Assembly (NCBI GenBank): GCA_016710935.1
Contig: JADJTY010000009.1
Location: 248,001 to 312,000, forward strand
DNA from: Chitinophagaceae bacterium
GTDB lineage: Bacteria > Bacteroidota > Bacteroidia > Chitinophagales > Chitinophagaceae
Length of the DNA: 64,000 nucleotides
Direction of reading: 5' to 3'
In this document: positions 55,704-63,352 of the stretch, one piece after another
How the letters are laid out: each line of letters starts with the position of its first letter
Numbering within the stretch: position 1 is the first letter of the stretch
The notes under the pieces: generated by a model
What the model was told of the DNA's origin: nothing
The model's input: the letters and a program-made list of their open reading frames with translations, nothing else
The model's database searches: none
Translations under genes and position numbers: made by a program

Positions 55704-55777
55704 TGACCGCGTTAGGATTCAAACCTAAAACCTTCTGATCCGTAGTCAGATGCTCTATTCAGTTGAGCTACGCAGCC
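55704..55777 (-). tRNA. tRNA-Arg (anticodon ACG)
   Basis: A complete cloverleaf on the minus strand. Acceptor GGCTGCG pairs with CGCGGTC (two G-U pairs). The D arm is GCTCAACTGAATAGAGC. The anticodon arm is TCTGA-CTACGGA-TCAGA with anticodon ACG. The T arm is TTAGG-TTTGAAT-CCTAA. CCA is not encoded. ACG needs TadA editing to inosine. Confidence 0.95.
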
Positions 55778-55790
55778 ATTTTTCGGACGG

Positions 55791-55798
55791 CAAAGATA
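55791..55798 (-). promoter_or_regulatory. -7 box of tRNA-Arg
   Basis: On the minus strand TATCTTTG, identical to the box of tRNA-Lys, lies 13 bases upstream of the tRNA 5' end. Confidence 0.5.
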
Positions 55799-55848
55799 GG
55801 AATTTATTGTATTCTTTCAAACGGGATCACAAAAAGAAATTGATAATA

Positions 55849-56111
55849 ATGCCAAAATTTACTACATACATCCTTTATTCAAAAAGGCTCGATTCATTTT
55901 ACATTGGGTATTCGGGAGATGTTATAAGTAAAAGATTGACAAAGCATCATAGCGAACATAAGGGGTATACCGCCCGGGCTAAAGATTGGGATATAGCCTT
56001 TACAGAAAATTTAACACTAAAAAAGAAGCTATTTTTCATGAAAAGGAGTTTAAATCCTGGAAAAGTAAATTACGTATCAAACAATTTATTGTCCGGGGCA
56101 AAACTGAATAG
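55849..56111 (+). pseudogene. GIY-YIG endonuclease domain protein, frameshifted
   Basis: MPKFTTYILYSKRLDSFYIGYS carries the GIY-YIG-like pair (YIL...YIG). It continues HHSEHKGYTARAKDWDIAFTEN. One missing A in a run of six (about 56,012-56,018) breaks the frame; restoring it gives LKKEAIFHEKEFKSWKSKLR, the usual C-terminal helix of these ~90-residue UvrC-like nuclease proteins. Family members are often mobile. The longer frame starting at 55750 would begin inside tRNA-Arg and is not credible. Confidence 0.78.
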
Positions 56112-56161
56112 CACATCCCGATGCTTATTTATTAAGCATGTATCAATGGTCTTATTCTTGC

Positions 56162-57301
56162 TTATTTTTCATGTGTAATCCAATCCAGATAATTATCTTT
56201 TGAAATAGTGGTGAATACAACATTGGGATAAGAAGTTGTAAATGCCGCCGGTGCCTTTGCCTTTTTTGTGGGTGAGTATTTAAATTCAAAAGCTGCTATT
56301 TGCCCGTTCTCAAATTCAATCAGATCAACTTCCTGTTGATTATAATTTCTCCAGAAATAATATTGTACATTTTACCGGAATAGGCGTTTCTTTTTATCCT
56401 TTCAGCAATGAGATAATTTTCCCAGAGTTGCCCCATATCATTTCTAAGAGATGGCAGACGAAAATCATTAATGATCGCATTGCGAATTCCATTATCATAA
56501 AAACCATTTGGAACTTTTAGAAATTTCTTTTCGCAGATTACTGCTATACGCCCCAACTTTATAAACAATAAAAACTTTTGCCAAAAGGTCAAGATAATTC
56601 TCTACGGTATTCTTACTGAGACCCAATTGCGCTGCAAGTTCTGTATAGGATACTTCAGCCCCACATTGATAAGCAATCAGCCGAAGTAATTTTACAATTT
56701 TATCAGATTGCCGGATACCTTCATAGGCCAAAATATCCTTCAATAAATAAGATTGAACCAATTGTTGCAAATAGGCTGATTTTTCCTGATAAGTTGTTAG
56801 TTGAAACAATTCCGGGTAACTGCCAAATATCAGCCTGTCTTCCAAATTCTGAAGTGTTTCCCGATAAGTTTCCCAAGTACTGATCTCGGCTTGTGCCAAT
56901 GGAAATAATTGAAGCTGGAATTGTCGGCCAGTTAATGGGTCGCCGGTTTTATTTGCCAGATCAATGAAGAAGATCCTGTAGCCAGGATAGTGAGACCATT
57001 AATATTATCAATCATCAATTTGAGGATCTGCCCGATTTCCGGAATCACCTGCGCCTTGTCAATGATCAGCAAACTTGCTTTTCCTATAATGCGTTTGTAA
57101 TTAGCAATCGCACGATTACGGAGCATTTCCTGTACATCAAAATCCTCAGCATTCAATACCAAGGATTCTCCTGTATAGTTTTTACGAATTGTCTCTATCA
57201 ACACTGTCTTGCCGACCCTACGTGTTCCCATTATCAGAATCACTTTATTGCTTTTAGCAAAGCAGATACTTCTTTTCTAATTCTCTTTGAATCAATTTCA
57301 T
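56162..57301 (-). pseudogene. AAA/DUF4143 ATPase, broken by several frameshifts
   Basis: Pieces in several frames together make one DUF4143-type ATP-binding protein. They are a start MKLIQRELEK, Walker A MGTRRVGKT, a Walker B-like LLIIDKAQ (Lys where Glu is usual), a winged-helix region VSYTELAAQLGLSKNTVENYL and a C-terminal nuclease-like end containing FENGQIAAFEFKYSPTK and finishing DNYLDWITHEK. At least three shifts are needed, near 57,255, 56,915-56,932 and 56,340-56,520. True decay and sequencing error cannot be separated. These proteins are often accessory or mobile-island genes. Confidence 0.75.
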
Positions 57302-57760
57302 AGTAAATAAGTCAATATGCTGACTAAATTACTTAAAATTTAGAATTCGTATTGACTAAATTACTTTTTATTTTATAATATATTGATTCTTAAGATTTTA
57401 TCAGAAGTCTAAAAAAATCGTAGCTGCTTTTTAATTTAGAAGCACTTCACTCTATGCGGCAAACTTTCACATCACTTTTCTTCAATTGCTGTTATCTAAA
57501 TAATAATGCTCCTTTAACCGGCATTCATTAGCAAATTATAAAAAAAGCCCCCCGGAATTTCGGAGGGCCCTACAATCTATTCTCTATAACTTATTCTGCA
57601 CCATCAATACGTCCGCGGGCCATTGCCTAACTAACCACTTTATTATTGTGCACGAACAGCTTTAAGATAATGCTATACCATAAACGCTTTTTGATATTTA
57701 TTTAACCGAGCAATGTTTGATTTAGCATAATATCATTGCTCACATATTTATTAAATAGCA
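57302..57760. other. Gap upstream of the broken ATPase; 3' region of the cpsB-like gene
   Basis: AT-rich and without a supported gene. It holds only the minus-strand terminator at 57540-57569 and, between it and the phosphatase stop, a 190-base stretch that would be a long 3' untranslated region. A ten-codon frame (MARGRIDGAE) just before the terminator is too short to call. Confidence 0.4.
57540..57569 (-). terminator. Terminator downstream of the CpsB-like phosphatase
   Basis: On the minus strand GCCCTCCG-AAATT-CCGGGGGGC (one G-U) is followed by a run of seven T. Confidence 0.7.
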
Positions 57761-58444
57761 TTAAATTTTTTGCGATTGAAATGCACTTAAATGCCGGCCG
57801 TGGTGCAGGTCGGTACCCACCAGTTGGGCCAGGCCCTTATCCAGCAGATAACGGGCGGCTTCTGCCGCGTTTTTGCCGTAATAGCCTGCCAGTGATAACA
57901 GGTTTACCTGCAGTATAAAACCCAGGTCTTTCAGCTTATGATAGCCTTTAAAATGATGGTGAAAATAAAAATACCGTTCGGGGTGTGCCAGCACGGGCTG
58001 GTAGCCGTTGGTAATGATGTGGAATACGATCTCCGGCAGGTTTACCGGTTCGGAAGTGTAGGGTATTTCGGTAAGCAGTAAGTTTTTATGCAGGGTTCGC
58101 AGGGGCTGTGGCTGTTGCAGCAGTTCCATAAAATAATCATCCAGCATATATTCGGCCGCTGCTGTTACCTGCATGGGTATATCGGCAGCAAGCAGGGCTT
58201 TTTGCAGTGTAGCCAATGCGGGTTCAATGGTTTCATTGGTATTGCGGTACAGGTCGCCAATAATGTGCGGCGTGGCAATACATTTCCGGATACCCAGGTC
58301 ATACAGTCCACGTACCAATACAAGAGAGGTTTCCACATCGGGCGAACCATCGTCTATGCCGGGCAGGATATGACTGTGCATATCTATCGTTACAGGAAGA
58401 TGCTGTATAGATGCCGCTGTATTTTTTTTAAAGAAATTAAACAT
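57761..58444 (-). CDS. CpsB/YwqE-type PHP-domain tyrosine-protein phosphatase
   Basis: 227 residues of the PHP metal-dependent phosphatase family that dephosphorylate capsule and exopolysaccharide tyrosine kinases (CpsB, YwqE). Metal motifs are visible: DMHSHILPGIDDGSPD (from residue 21), CIATPHI, an EYMLDDYF acidic segment, PVLAHPERY and the final GTDLHHGRH. Together with the glycosyltransferase, WcaF and exosortase genes to the right on the same strand it marks an exopolysaccharide locus interrupted by a repeat array. Confidence 0.87.
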   Translation of the reverse strand: MFNFFKKNTAASIQHLPVTIDMHSHILPGIDDGSPDVETSLVLVRGLYDLGIRKCIATPHIIGDLYRNTNETIEPALATLQKALLAADIPMQVTAAAEYMLDDYFMELLQQPQPLRTLHKNLLLTEIPYTSEPVNLPEIVFHIITNGYQPVLAHPERYFYFHHHFKGYHKLKDLGFILQVNLLSLAGYYGKNAAEAARYLLDKGLAQLVGTDLHHGRHLSAFQSQKI

Positions 58445-58488
58445 CGTTTACCGGGAAGAATATGTTTCGCCTACGGCGAAATGTTTTT

Positions 58489-58697
58489 ACCACAAAGGCA
58501 CAAAGGTCACTAAGGAAAATGGTAAACCATTTTAATGGAATAAATTAACCCACGATAACACACCCCTCTTATATGGCTAGCAGTAAGCTGCACCAGAAAG
58601 TAATTCGAAGAATTACCTTAGGTCCTTTGTGCCTTTGTGGTTAAATTTCTTTACTGCGAAGCAGGAAAATATAAATCCTTCGGATTTTCTTTTTTTT
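58489..58697. repeat. Array unit 1 (gene-less)
   Basis: About 209 bases. The core between the inner palindromes is a 66-base sequence with TATATGGCTAGCAGTAAGCT, shared with units 2 and 3. The hairpin at its right end is AAATCC-TTC-GGATTT. The hairpin just left of the unit is TTTCGCC-TAC-GGCGAAA. Confidence 0.7.
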
Positions 58698-58907
58698 ACC
58701 ACAAAGGCACAAAGGTCACTAAGGAAAATGGTAAACCATTTTAATGGAATAAATTAACTCACGATAACACACCTCTTATATGGCTAGCAGTAAGCTGCAC
58801 CAGAAAGTAATTCGAAGAACCCTTGGTGTCCTTTTTTGCCTTTGTGGTTAAATTTCTTTTACTGCGAAGCAGGAAAAATATAAATCCTTCGGATTTTCTT
58901 TTTTTTT
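58698..58907. repeat. Array unit 2 (gene-less)
   Basis: Near-identical to unit 1, with small differences in the right arm (CCTTTTTTGCCTTTGTGG). Confidence 0.7.
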
Positions 58908-59121
58908 ACCACAAAGGCACGAAGGACACAAAGGAAAATGGTAAACCATTTTAATGGAATAAATTAACTCACGATAACACACCCCTCTTATATGGCTAGC
59001 AGTAAGCTGCACCAGAAAGTAATTCGAAGAATTACCCTTGGTGTCCTTTGTGCCTTTGTGGTTAAATTTCTTTTACTGCGAAGCAGGAAAAATATAAATC
59101 CTTCGGATTTTCTTTTTTTTT
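58908..59121. repeat. Array unit 3 (gene-less)
   Basis: Near-identical to unit 1, with left arm variant GGCACGAAGGACACAAAGG. The reading frame of about 65 codons at 58992-59189 is only a translation of the repeat. Confidence 0.7.
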
Positions 59122-59778
59122 ACCACAAAGGCACGAAGGTCACAAAGGAAAATGGTAAACCATTTTTTAGAAATCAATCACCTCTCTAAACTACAAACCT
59201 TTTTATACCATCACGGATAAGTTCTACATTGAAATTTATTAAGTACCCTAATCTTAATTTTGATAATTTAAGATGACTGATAATCTGAGCTTTCCACAAT
59301 GCATTGACCAATTCAACAGATTTTAATTCACATATTACCAATTCATCAACCAATACATCCATTACCAATCCTTCATTAAGTTTCTGCCCGTCATAAAATA
59401 TGGGAAGTTCACATTGGCGTTTATAAGGTATTCCTTTCTTTTGGAGTTCATAACAAAAACAAGCTTCATAAATTTTCTCAAGCAATCCTGGGCCTAATTC
59501 TTTATGAACTTTATATGCAGCATCTACTATTTCTCTTCCTAATCTTTCCTCTTTTTCTGATAATTGTGGGTACATAAAAATGGATTTATTAAGATTATTT
59601 TTTACCAAAAGAAAATTTACCACAAACCTGCTGGCGGGCAGAGGCACGTAGAACACGAAGAAAAAAAGTAATTCGCCCGAAGGACCCTGTGGGAAGAATT
59701 ACCCTTTGTGTCCTACGTGGTTAAATTTCTTTTGCTGTAAAGCAGGAAAAATAAATCCTTCGGATTTCCTTTTTTTTT
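59122..59778. mobile_element. Array unit 4 with GxxExxY cargo
   Basis: The same arms and AAAATGGT-AA-ACCATTTT palindrome, but the 66-base core is replaced by TTTTTAGAAATCAATCACC, the GxxExxY gene, and a right part CGCCCGAAGGACCCTGTGGG before GAATTACC. An extra partial arm (ACCACAAACCTGCTGGCGGG) lies just upstream of the gene at about 59,620. Confidence 0.65.
59186..59575 (-). CDS. GxxExxY protein (PD-(D/E)XK-like), array cargo
   Basis: 129 residues from MYPQLSEKEERLGREIVDAA. The motif GLLEKIY sits in VHKELGPGLLEKIYEACFCY, and VMDVLVDELVICELKSVELV supplies the Asp...Glu-x-Lys pattern of PD-(D/E)XK nucleases. An upstream extension to 59656 would read through the element's arm (SRFVVNFLLVKNN) and is rejected. 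The gene is antiparallel to the direction in which the array units were read here. Compared with the copy at 35.5 kb it has the same length and motifs but clearly different sequence. Confidence 0.85.
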   Translation of the reverse strand: MYPQLSEKEERLGREIVDAAYKVHKELGPGLLEKIYEACFCYELQKKGIPYKRQCELPIFYDGQKLNEGLVMDVLVDELVICELKSVELVNALWKAQIISHLKLSKLRLGYLINFNVELIRDGIKRFVV

Positions 59779-59983
59779 ACCACAAAGGCACGAAGGACAC
59801 AAAGAAAATGGTATACCATTTTTTAGAAATCAGTCAGCTTGACAAACAAAAACAGCAGTAAAATTCCAGACTCCAAAAGTATCGCCCGAAGGACCCTGTG
59901 GAAGAATTACCCTTTGTATCCTTTGTGCCTTCGTGGTTAAATTTTTTTTACTGCGTAGCAGAAAAACAAAAACCTTACAGGTT
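59779..59983. repeat. Array unit 5 (gene-less relative of unit 4)
   Basis: It shares with unit 4 the left inner flank TTTTTTAGAAATCAGTCAGC and the right inner flank CGCCCGAAGGACCCTGTGG, but the gene is missing, so it looks like an internally deleted form. Its final hairpin is AACCT-TAC-AGGTT in place of AAATCC-TTC-GGATTT. Confidence 0.65.
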
Positions 59984-60015
59984 ATCACAAAAAATACAAA
60001 TGAAACGCAGGAGTA

Positions 60016-60789
60016 TCAGGTAAAGAATCTGACTAACCCCATATTGGTATACTGGTGCAGCTTTATTAAGGGCTTTAAAAAAGAAACCACAAAGGGCATC
60101 GGTACCCGGTTCTTTTTCATGGCCAGGTAATCTCTGCGGTTGGCACGCAACCTGCTGAAAATATTGCTGTTGCTCATACCACCGTTGCGCATTCGTACGA
60201 TCAGTTTGCCCACATAGGCAGCGCTCACTTTATAGTAATACAGGTAGCGGGTCATGAATTCATAATCGGCGGCCGTAAAAAAATGTGTTTCATAATACCC
60301 GCAGGTTTCCAGTAAACTGCTGCGGAAATAAAAGGTAGGATGTGCCGGCATCCAGCCATAACGAAAATTGCGGCGTTTAAATTCTCCACCCTTCCATTTG
60401 CGCAGCACTTTAGAGATATCATCCTGCTCAACATATAACAGGTCGCCATACACGGCATCTACTTTTTTCGTTTCAAAGCATTGCACTATTTTGCTGATCA
60501 CATCTGGTGAAGCCAGCATATCATCACTGTTTAAGGTGCCGATAATATCCCCGGTAGCCATTTTCATGCCTTTGTTAATGGCATCGTACATGCTGTAATC
60601 TTTTTCCGAAACCCATTTGGCAATATGACCGTTGTATTTGCTGATTATGTTGAGCGTACCGTCGGTTGATTCGCCGTCGATAATGATGTGCTCTATATTT
60701 GGGTAATCCTGTGCCATTACCGATTGAATGGCGTCTTCCAGGAACTTTTCGGAATTGAGTGTAACTGTTATGAGGGTAACTTTAATCAT
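60016..60789 (-). CDS. Family 2 glycosyltransferase
   Basis: 257 residues of a GT-A fold. The N-terminal strand is VTLITVTLNSEKFLEDAIQSV, with DYPNIEHIIIDGESTDGT, the DxD-type LNSDDML and the acceptor-side YEFMTRYLYYY. It should transfer a sugar from a nucleotide-sugar during polysaccharide assembly; the sugar cannot be read. ATG 60789 is preferred over an in-frame TTG at 60804. It belongs to the exopolysaccharide locus on the minus strand. Confidence 0.87.
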   Translation of the reverse strand: MIKVTLITVTLNSEKFLEDAIQSVMAQDYPNIEHIIIDGESTDGTLNIISKYNGHIAKWVSEKDYSMYDAINKGMKMATGDIIGTLNSDDMLASPDVISKIVQCFETKKVDAVYGDLLYVEQDDISKVLRKWKGGEFKRRNFRYGWMPAHPTFYFRSSLLETCGYYETHFFTAADYEFMTRYLYYYKVSAAYVGKLIVRMRNGGMSNSNIFSRLRANRRDYLAMKKNRVPMPFVVSFLKPLIKLHQYTNMGLVRFFT

Positions 60790-60887
60790 TCGATTCTTTA
60801 ACAATGTAAAAATAGCTAATTTATTTAATAAGACTCCAAAAGGTACTAGGTAGTTTCACTTAGTTAATAAAAATATATTTATGCCCG

Positions 60888-60998
60888 TTAACGCGTAACC
60901 AGTATATTTTCCATGGCCAGCATATCCATATTTGTACGCAAAAAGCAGTCCAAAGCCTCAGCCGGGTGGTTCACAATCGGTTCATTTTCAACAGCCAG
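60888..60998 (-). pseudogene. C-terminal remnant of a NodU/CmcH-type carbamoyltransferase
   Basis: An in-frame piece of about 36 codons, LAVENEPIVNHPAEALDCFL continuing RTNMDMLAMENILVTR and a stop, matches the very C-terminus of carbamoyltransferases (pattern FN..GEPIV..P.DAL.CFLRT.MD.L...N.L). The preceding codons (TCTTTTGTTTAA) lose the frame and nothing further upstream belongs to it. The rest of the gene is gone, replaced by the WcaF gene. Confidence 0.55.
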
Positions 60999-61022
60999 TT
61001 AAACAAAAGATATTGGTAAATA

Positions 61023-61556
61023 TTAATCTGCAATAATCCGGTCTGCAGTTTTAGAGGCAGGGTTTCCACGATAGATTCCGTAAGCCTCCATATCGCTGCT
61101 CAAAATTGAACCAACGGATAATATGGAATGTGTTTTGCAAATCACACCCGGACAAACAACCGATTTGGCTCCAATCCATACTCCATCTTCAATGGTAATT
61201 GGTTTCACAATCAAATCAAAAGCTGTTTTTTTATAATCGTGGTTTCCGGTTAATAAATAAGCGCCCTGCGAAATACAAACGTGAGATCCAATTTTAACCA
61301 AGCCTAAATTATCAATCCAAACCTGTTCCCCAATCCACACGTGATCCCCAACTCCAGGAACCAGGGATATTTGATATTAACGTATGGCTTTATCAGCACT
61401 CCTTACCAATTTTAGCACCAAATATTCTTAGAGTAAAAACCTTAACACCATAAAACGGAATATCCCTGATTTAAAAAACAAACCATTTACATAATGCCAG
61501 ATAAATCTCTTAAAGCCAGAACCCGGTTTATACCATTCATTATTAAATTTATTCAT
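61023..61556 (-). pseudogene. wcaF: WcaF-type O-acetyltransferase, frameshifted
   Basis: A left-handed beta-helix acetyltransferase of the WcaF/CysE-like group used in exopolysaccharide modification. The C-terminal 105 residues are intact (LTGNHDYKKTAFDLIVKPI, then IEDGVWIGAKSVVCPGV). The N-terminus starts at ATG 61556 (MNKFNNEWYKPGSGFKRFIW) and reaches the intact part only after two small indels, in the A run 61452-61455 and near 61,400; restoring them gives RFYGVKVFTLRIFGAKIGK and LIKPYVNIKYPWFLELGDHV. The start overlaps the exosortase stop by eight bases. Confidence 0.78.
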
Positions 61557-62139
61557 GTTTACTGTGTTCATTCTTTAATTTGTTATTTGCAGAATTATGT
61601 TTTTGCGATCTGTCGAATAAATAAATCATAGCAAAAATAGCAAGATATGCAGCAATATTAAACCAGGTATGATTATCCCAGCCAAAAGGAAAGCGCCATT
61701 GTTGACTGTTGGCCAACAGGGTAAGGCTGATGCGTATTACATTGATGATGTACAGCGCCGCTGCTCCCCCGATCATCCAAATCAATTTCTTTTTCCAGCT
61801 GCCATTATTGGCAAAAATAAAAGCGATCCAGAAACTGGTAACCCCGTAACCCAGGCAACTGTATACCAATTGCACGCTGCTGCCGCCAACCAGGCTTAAA
61901 TGAATAGGGCCGTTCTGGTAAGCATCGTATCCCAGCAACTGCAGAAAATATTTTGAGCTCTGCAACAGGCTGTTCCTGAAAGCAGGTATAAAATTCAGGT
62001 ACTTATCTACAAAGCTGATGTACCGCCCTTCCGGTGCACTCAAACCAATGATGGCTTCTGTTCCATAAAATAAAATACAGAATGCTCCAATGAATTTAAG
62101 GAGGTAGATTAGGATGCGGTTATTGAGAAAAGATTTCAG
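61549..62139 (-). CDS. Exosortase-like membrane transpeptidase
   Basis: A multi-helix membrane protein with the exosortase triad visible as Cys in VYSCLGYGV, Arg in IINVIRISLTLL and His in WDNHTWFN. Exosortases cleave and transfer proteins with C-terminal sorting tags in connection with exopolysaccharide loci. The N-terminal helix (RILIYLLKFIGAFCILFYG) is part of the frame but has no ATG: the frame opens after a TAA at 62152-62154 and offers only CTG 62139 or ATA codons; TTG 62043 would lose the first helix. An indel near the start is possible. No recognised sorting-tag protein is in the window. Confidence 0.72.
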   Translation of the reverse strand: MKSFLNNRILIYLLKFIGAFCILFYGTEAIIGLSAPEGRYISFVDKYLNFIPAFRNSLLQSSKYFLQLLGYDAYQNGPIHLSLVGGSSVQLVYSCLGYGVTSFWIAFIFANNGSWKKKLIWMIGGAAALYIINVIRISLTLLANSQQWRFPFGWDNHTWFNIAAYLAIFAMIYLFDRSQKHNSANNKLKNEHSKHE

Positions 62140-62203
62140 TCGTATTATTTGTTACTGATTAATAATTACTAACTATTAGAGGTAATCTGAAATAATTGTT
62201 TGA

Positions 62204-62521
62204 TTAAAGCTGCAAAAGTTTTTTTAGATTTTCATTCAATATTGCTACTTCCGTTTGCCGGAGTTCTCCTAATTTCCCTAAGGCTAAAGTTTTGTCAACA
62301 GTAGCAATTTTGGATAAACGGATGAGCGATGGCTTTTTGATACCATTAAAAGCTGAAGGCAATATTTCAATATCAGTAGCTTCTTTCCACTTAAGTTGTG
62401 CTGTAATAAAACAGAGGGTAAGATCATAATCAGATACAATCAGTACAACAGCAGGCCTTAGTTTGTTACCGGATAAATCCGTAAATGGAAAAGGAATAAG
62501 AATAATATCTCCTTTAATCAT
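62204..62521 (-). CDS. PemK/MazF-family toxin
   Basis: 105 residues. The start MIKGDIILIPFPFTDLSGNKLRPAVVL is the PemK/MazF pattern, followed by CFITAQLKW and PSLIRLSKIATVDKTLALG, where these mRNA interferases usually carry Ser/Thr residues of the active site. Such toxins cut mRNA in the cytoplasm. It overlaps the small antitoxin gene by eight bases. Confidence 0.85.
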   Translation of the reverse strand: MIKGDIILIPFPFTDLSGNKLRPAVVLIVSDYDLTLCFITAQLKWKEATDIEILPSAFNGIKKPSLIRLSKIATVDKTLALGKLGELRQTEVAILNENLKKLLQL

Positions 62522-62744
62522 TGTATCGCTCTTTCAGGTCTTTTACATTATAAAGTTCTTCTTCCTCATGTAAATAATTAAACACTTCACTATCACTTAC
62601 AAGATTTTGAATATTTTCTGTGAGCAACTGCTCTTCATATTTTTTGATTATAAAATCGGCGAAATCTGATATTTCAGAAGCCTTGTCGGGTGGAAGCAGA
62701 TTAATTACTTCAACAGTACGGTTTATTATAGCCTGTCGTTTCAT
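62514..62744 (-). CDS. Antitoxin of the PemK-type module
   Basis: 76 residues: a short helical N-terminus (EVINLLPPDKASEISDFADF) followed by an acidic C-terminus (HEEEELYNVKDLKERYND), as expected for a toxin-neutralising tail. No DNA-binding domain is clearly seen. It overlaps the toxin start by eight bases and precedes it, the standard gene order. Confidence 0.75.
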   Translation of the reverse strand: MKRQAIINRTVEVINLLPPDKASEISDFADFIIKKYEEQLLTENIQNLVSDSEVFNYLHEEEELYNVKDLKERYND

Positions 62745-62827
62745 TGATATAATTTTATAAATTAAATTTACTTCTTTTTGCTGATTTTATTAAGCAGGTT
62801 TTCTTAGTTCAGAGCAGGCAAATAGGT

Positions 62828-63133
62828 TCAACAATGTCCATAAATCAGTTGTCGTTGCCGGTTTAAATTTTGTCTGAAGTATGGATTTTTAATCGCTTTT
62901 TCTTCCAGTAAATCAACAGGGCGATTGAGTATCTTTTGCAAAGAGAATTTGAAGGCAAAATAATTATCCGCATATTGGGCAATATCTATCGGATCAAAGT
63001 CAACAACTAAATCAACATCACTTTCATTGTTAAATTTGTTGGTTAGTACAGATCCAAAGGCATACAACTGTTTGACTTTGTGTGTTGAACAAAGCATTCT
63101 AATATCAGTTATATGGGTATCGAGTATTGTCAC
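62828..63133 (-). CDS. MNT-type nucleotidyltransferase domain protein
   Basis: 101 residues. YAFGSVLTNKFNNESDVDLVVDF gives the GS...DxD nucleotidyltransferase core of minimal MNT proteins, which usually pair with a HEPN partner as a toxin-antitoxin system (AMPylation of the partner). Only about 80 bases lie downstream before the antitoxin gene and no HEPN gene is there, so it is an orphan here. The start is GTG. Confidence 0.8.
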   Translation of the reverse strand: MTILDTHITDIRMLCSTHKVKQLYAFGSVLTNKFNNESDVDLVVDFDPIDIAQYADNYFAFKFSLQKILNRPVDLLEEKAIKNPYFRQNLNRQRQLIYGHC

Positions 63134-63189
63134 AAGTATTTATTGATATGCAAATTTAACAAAAAAGTATTAACCACAGATTTGGTTAA

Positions 63190-63352
63190 AAGACACAGTG
63201 ATAATAGGATAAGGTTGAGGTTAAGGTTGAGCCCGCCCGGATGACGCGGTCGGACGGGGTTAAGGTTGAGCCTGCCTGCCTGCAGGCAGGGTTAAGCGGT
63301 GCCCGAAATAATAGAATCTTTTAAATTAACAGTAACCTGCTTAACCTTAACC
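63190..63352. repeat. GGTTAAGGTTGAGG word repeats with a CCTGCC palindrome
   Basis: Words of type AAGGTTGAGGTTAAGGTTGAG, then CCCGCCCGGATGACGCGGTC, a GCCTGCCTGCCTGCAGGCAGG palindrome near 63,271 (one base longer than the core) and, inverted, CTTAACCTTAACC. The last word supplies the TAA stop of the Fic gene. Confidence 0.55.

Larger units (their letters stand above)
58489..59983. mobile_element. Five-unit tandem inverted-repeat array, one unit carrying a GxxExxY gene
   Basis: Units begin at ACCACAAAGGCAC at 58489, 58698, 58908, 59122 and 59779, so the gene-less units are about 209, 210, 214 and 205 bases and the gene-bearing one 657. Each has a left arm (ACCACAAAGGCACAAAGG) and an inverted right arm (CCTTTGTGCCTTTGTGGT). 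Between them lie an AAAATGGT-AA-ACCATTTT palindrome and, in units 1-3, GTAATTC-GAA-GAATTAC; CTGC-GAA-GCAG and a last hairpin before a T run come after the right arm. The first three units are nearly identical. Units 4 and 5 share different inner sequence. Confidence 0.7.

Noticed and set aside
55750..55848. Longer N-terminus for the GIY-YIG gene
   Set aside because: These codons lie in the tRNA-Arg gene and its promoter; the family start is at 55849.
56162..57301. Three separate small genes (103, 134 and 90 codons)
   Set aside because: Their sequences follow one another as consecutive parts of a single DUF4143 ATPase, so they are frame fragments.
57600..57640. Ten-codon frame MARGRIDGAE before the terminator
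   Set aside because: Too short, with no conservation evidence; probably part of a 3' untranslated region.
58992..59189. 65-codon reading frame in the repeat array
   Set aside because: It is a translation of repeat unit 3 and its right arm, and similar open stretches would occur in every unit.
58489..59983. Tandem array as a CRISPR
   Set aside because: Units are about 210 bases, almost identical throughout and contain inverted arms; there are no short repeats with unique spacers and no cas genes.
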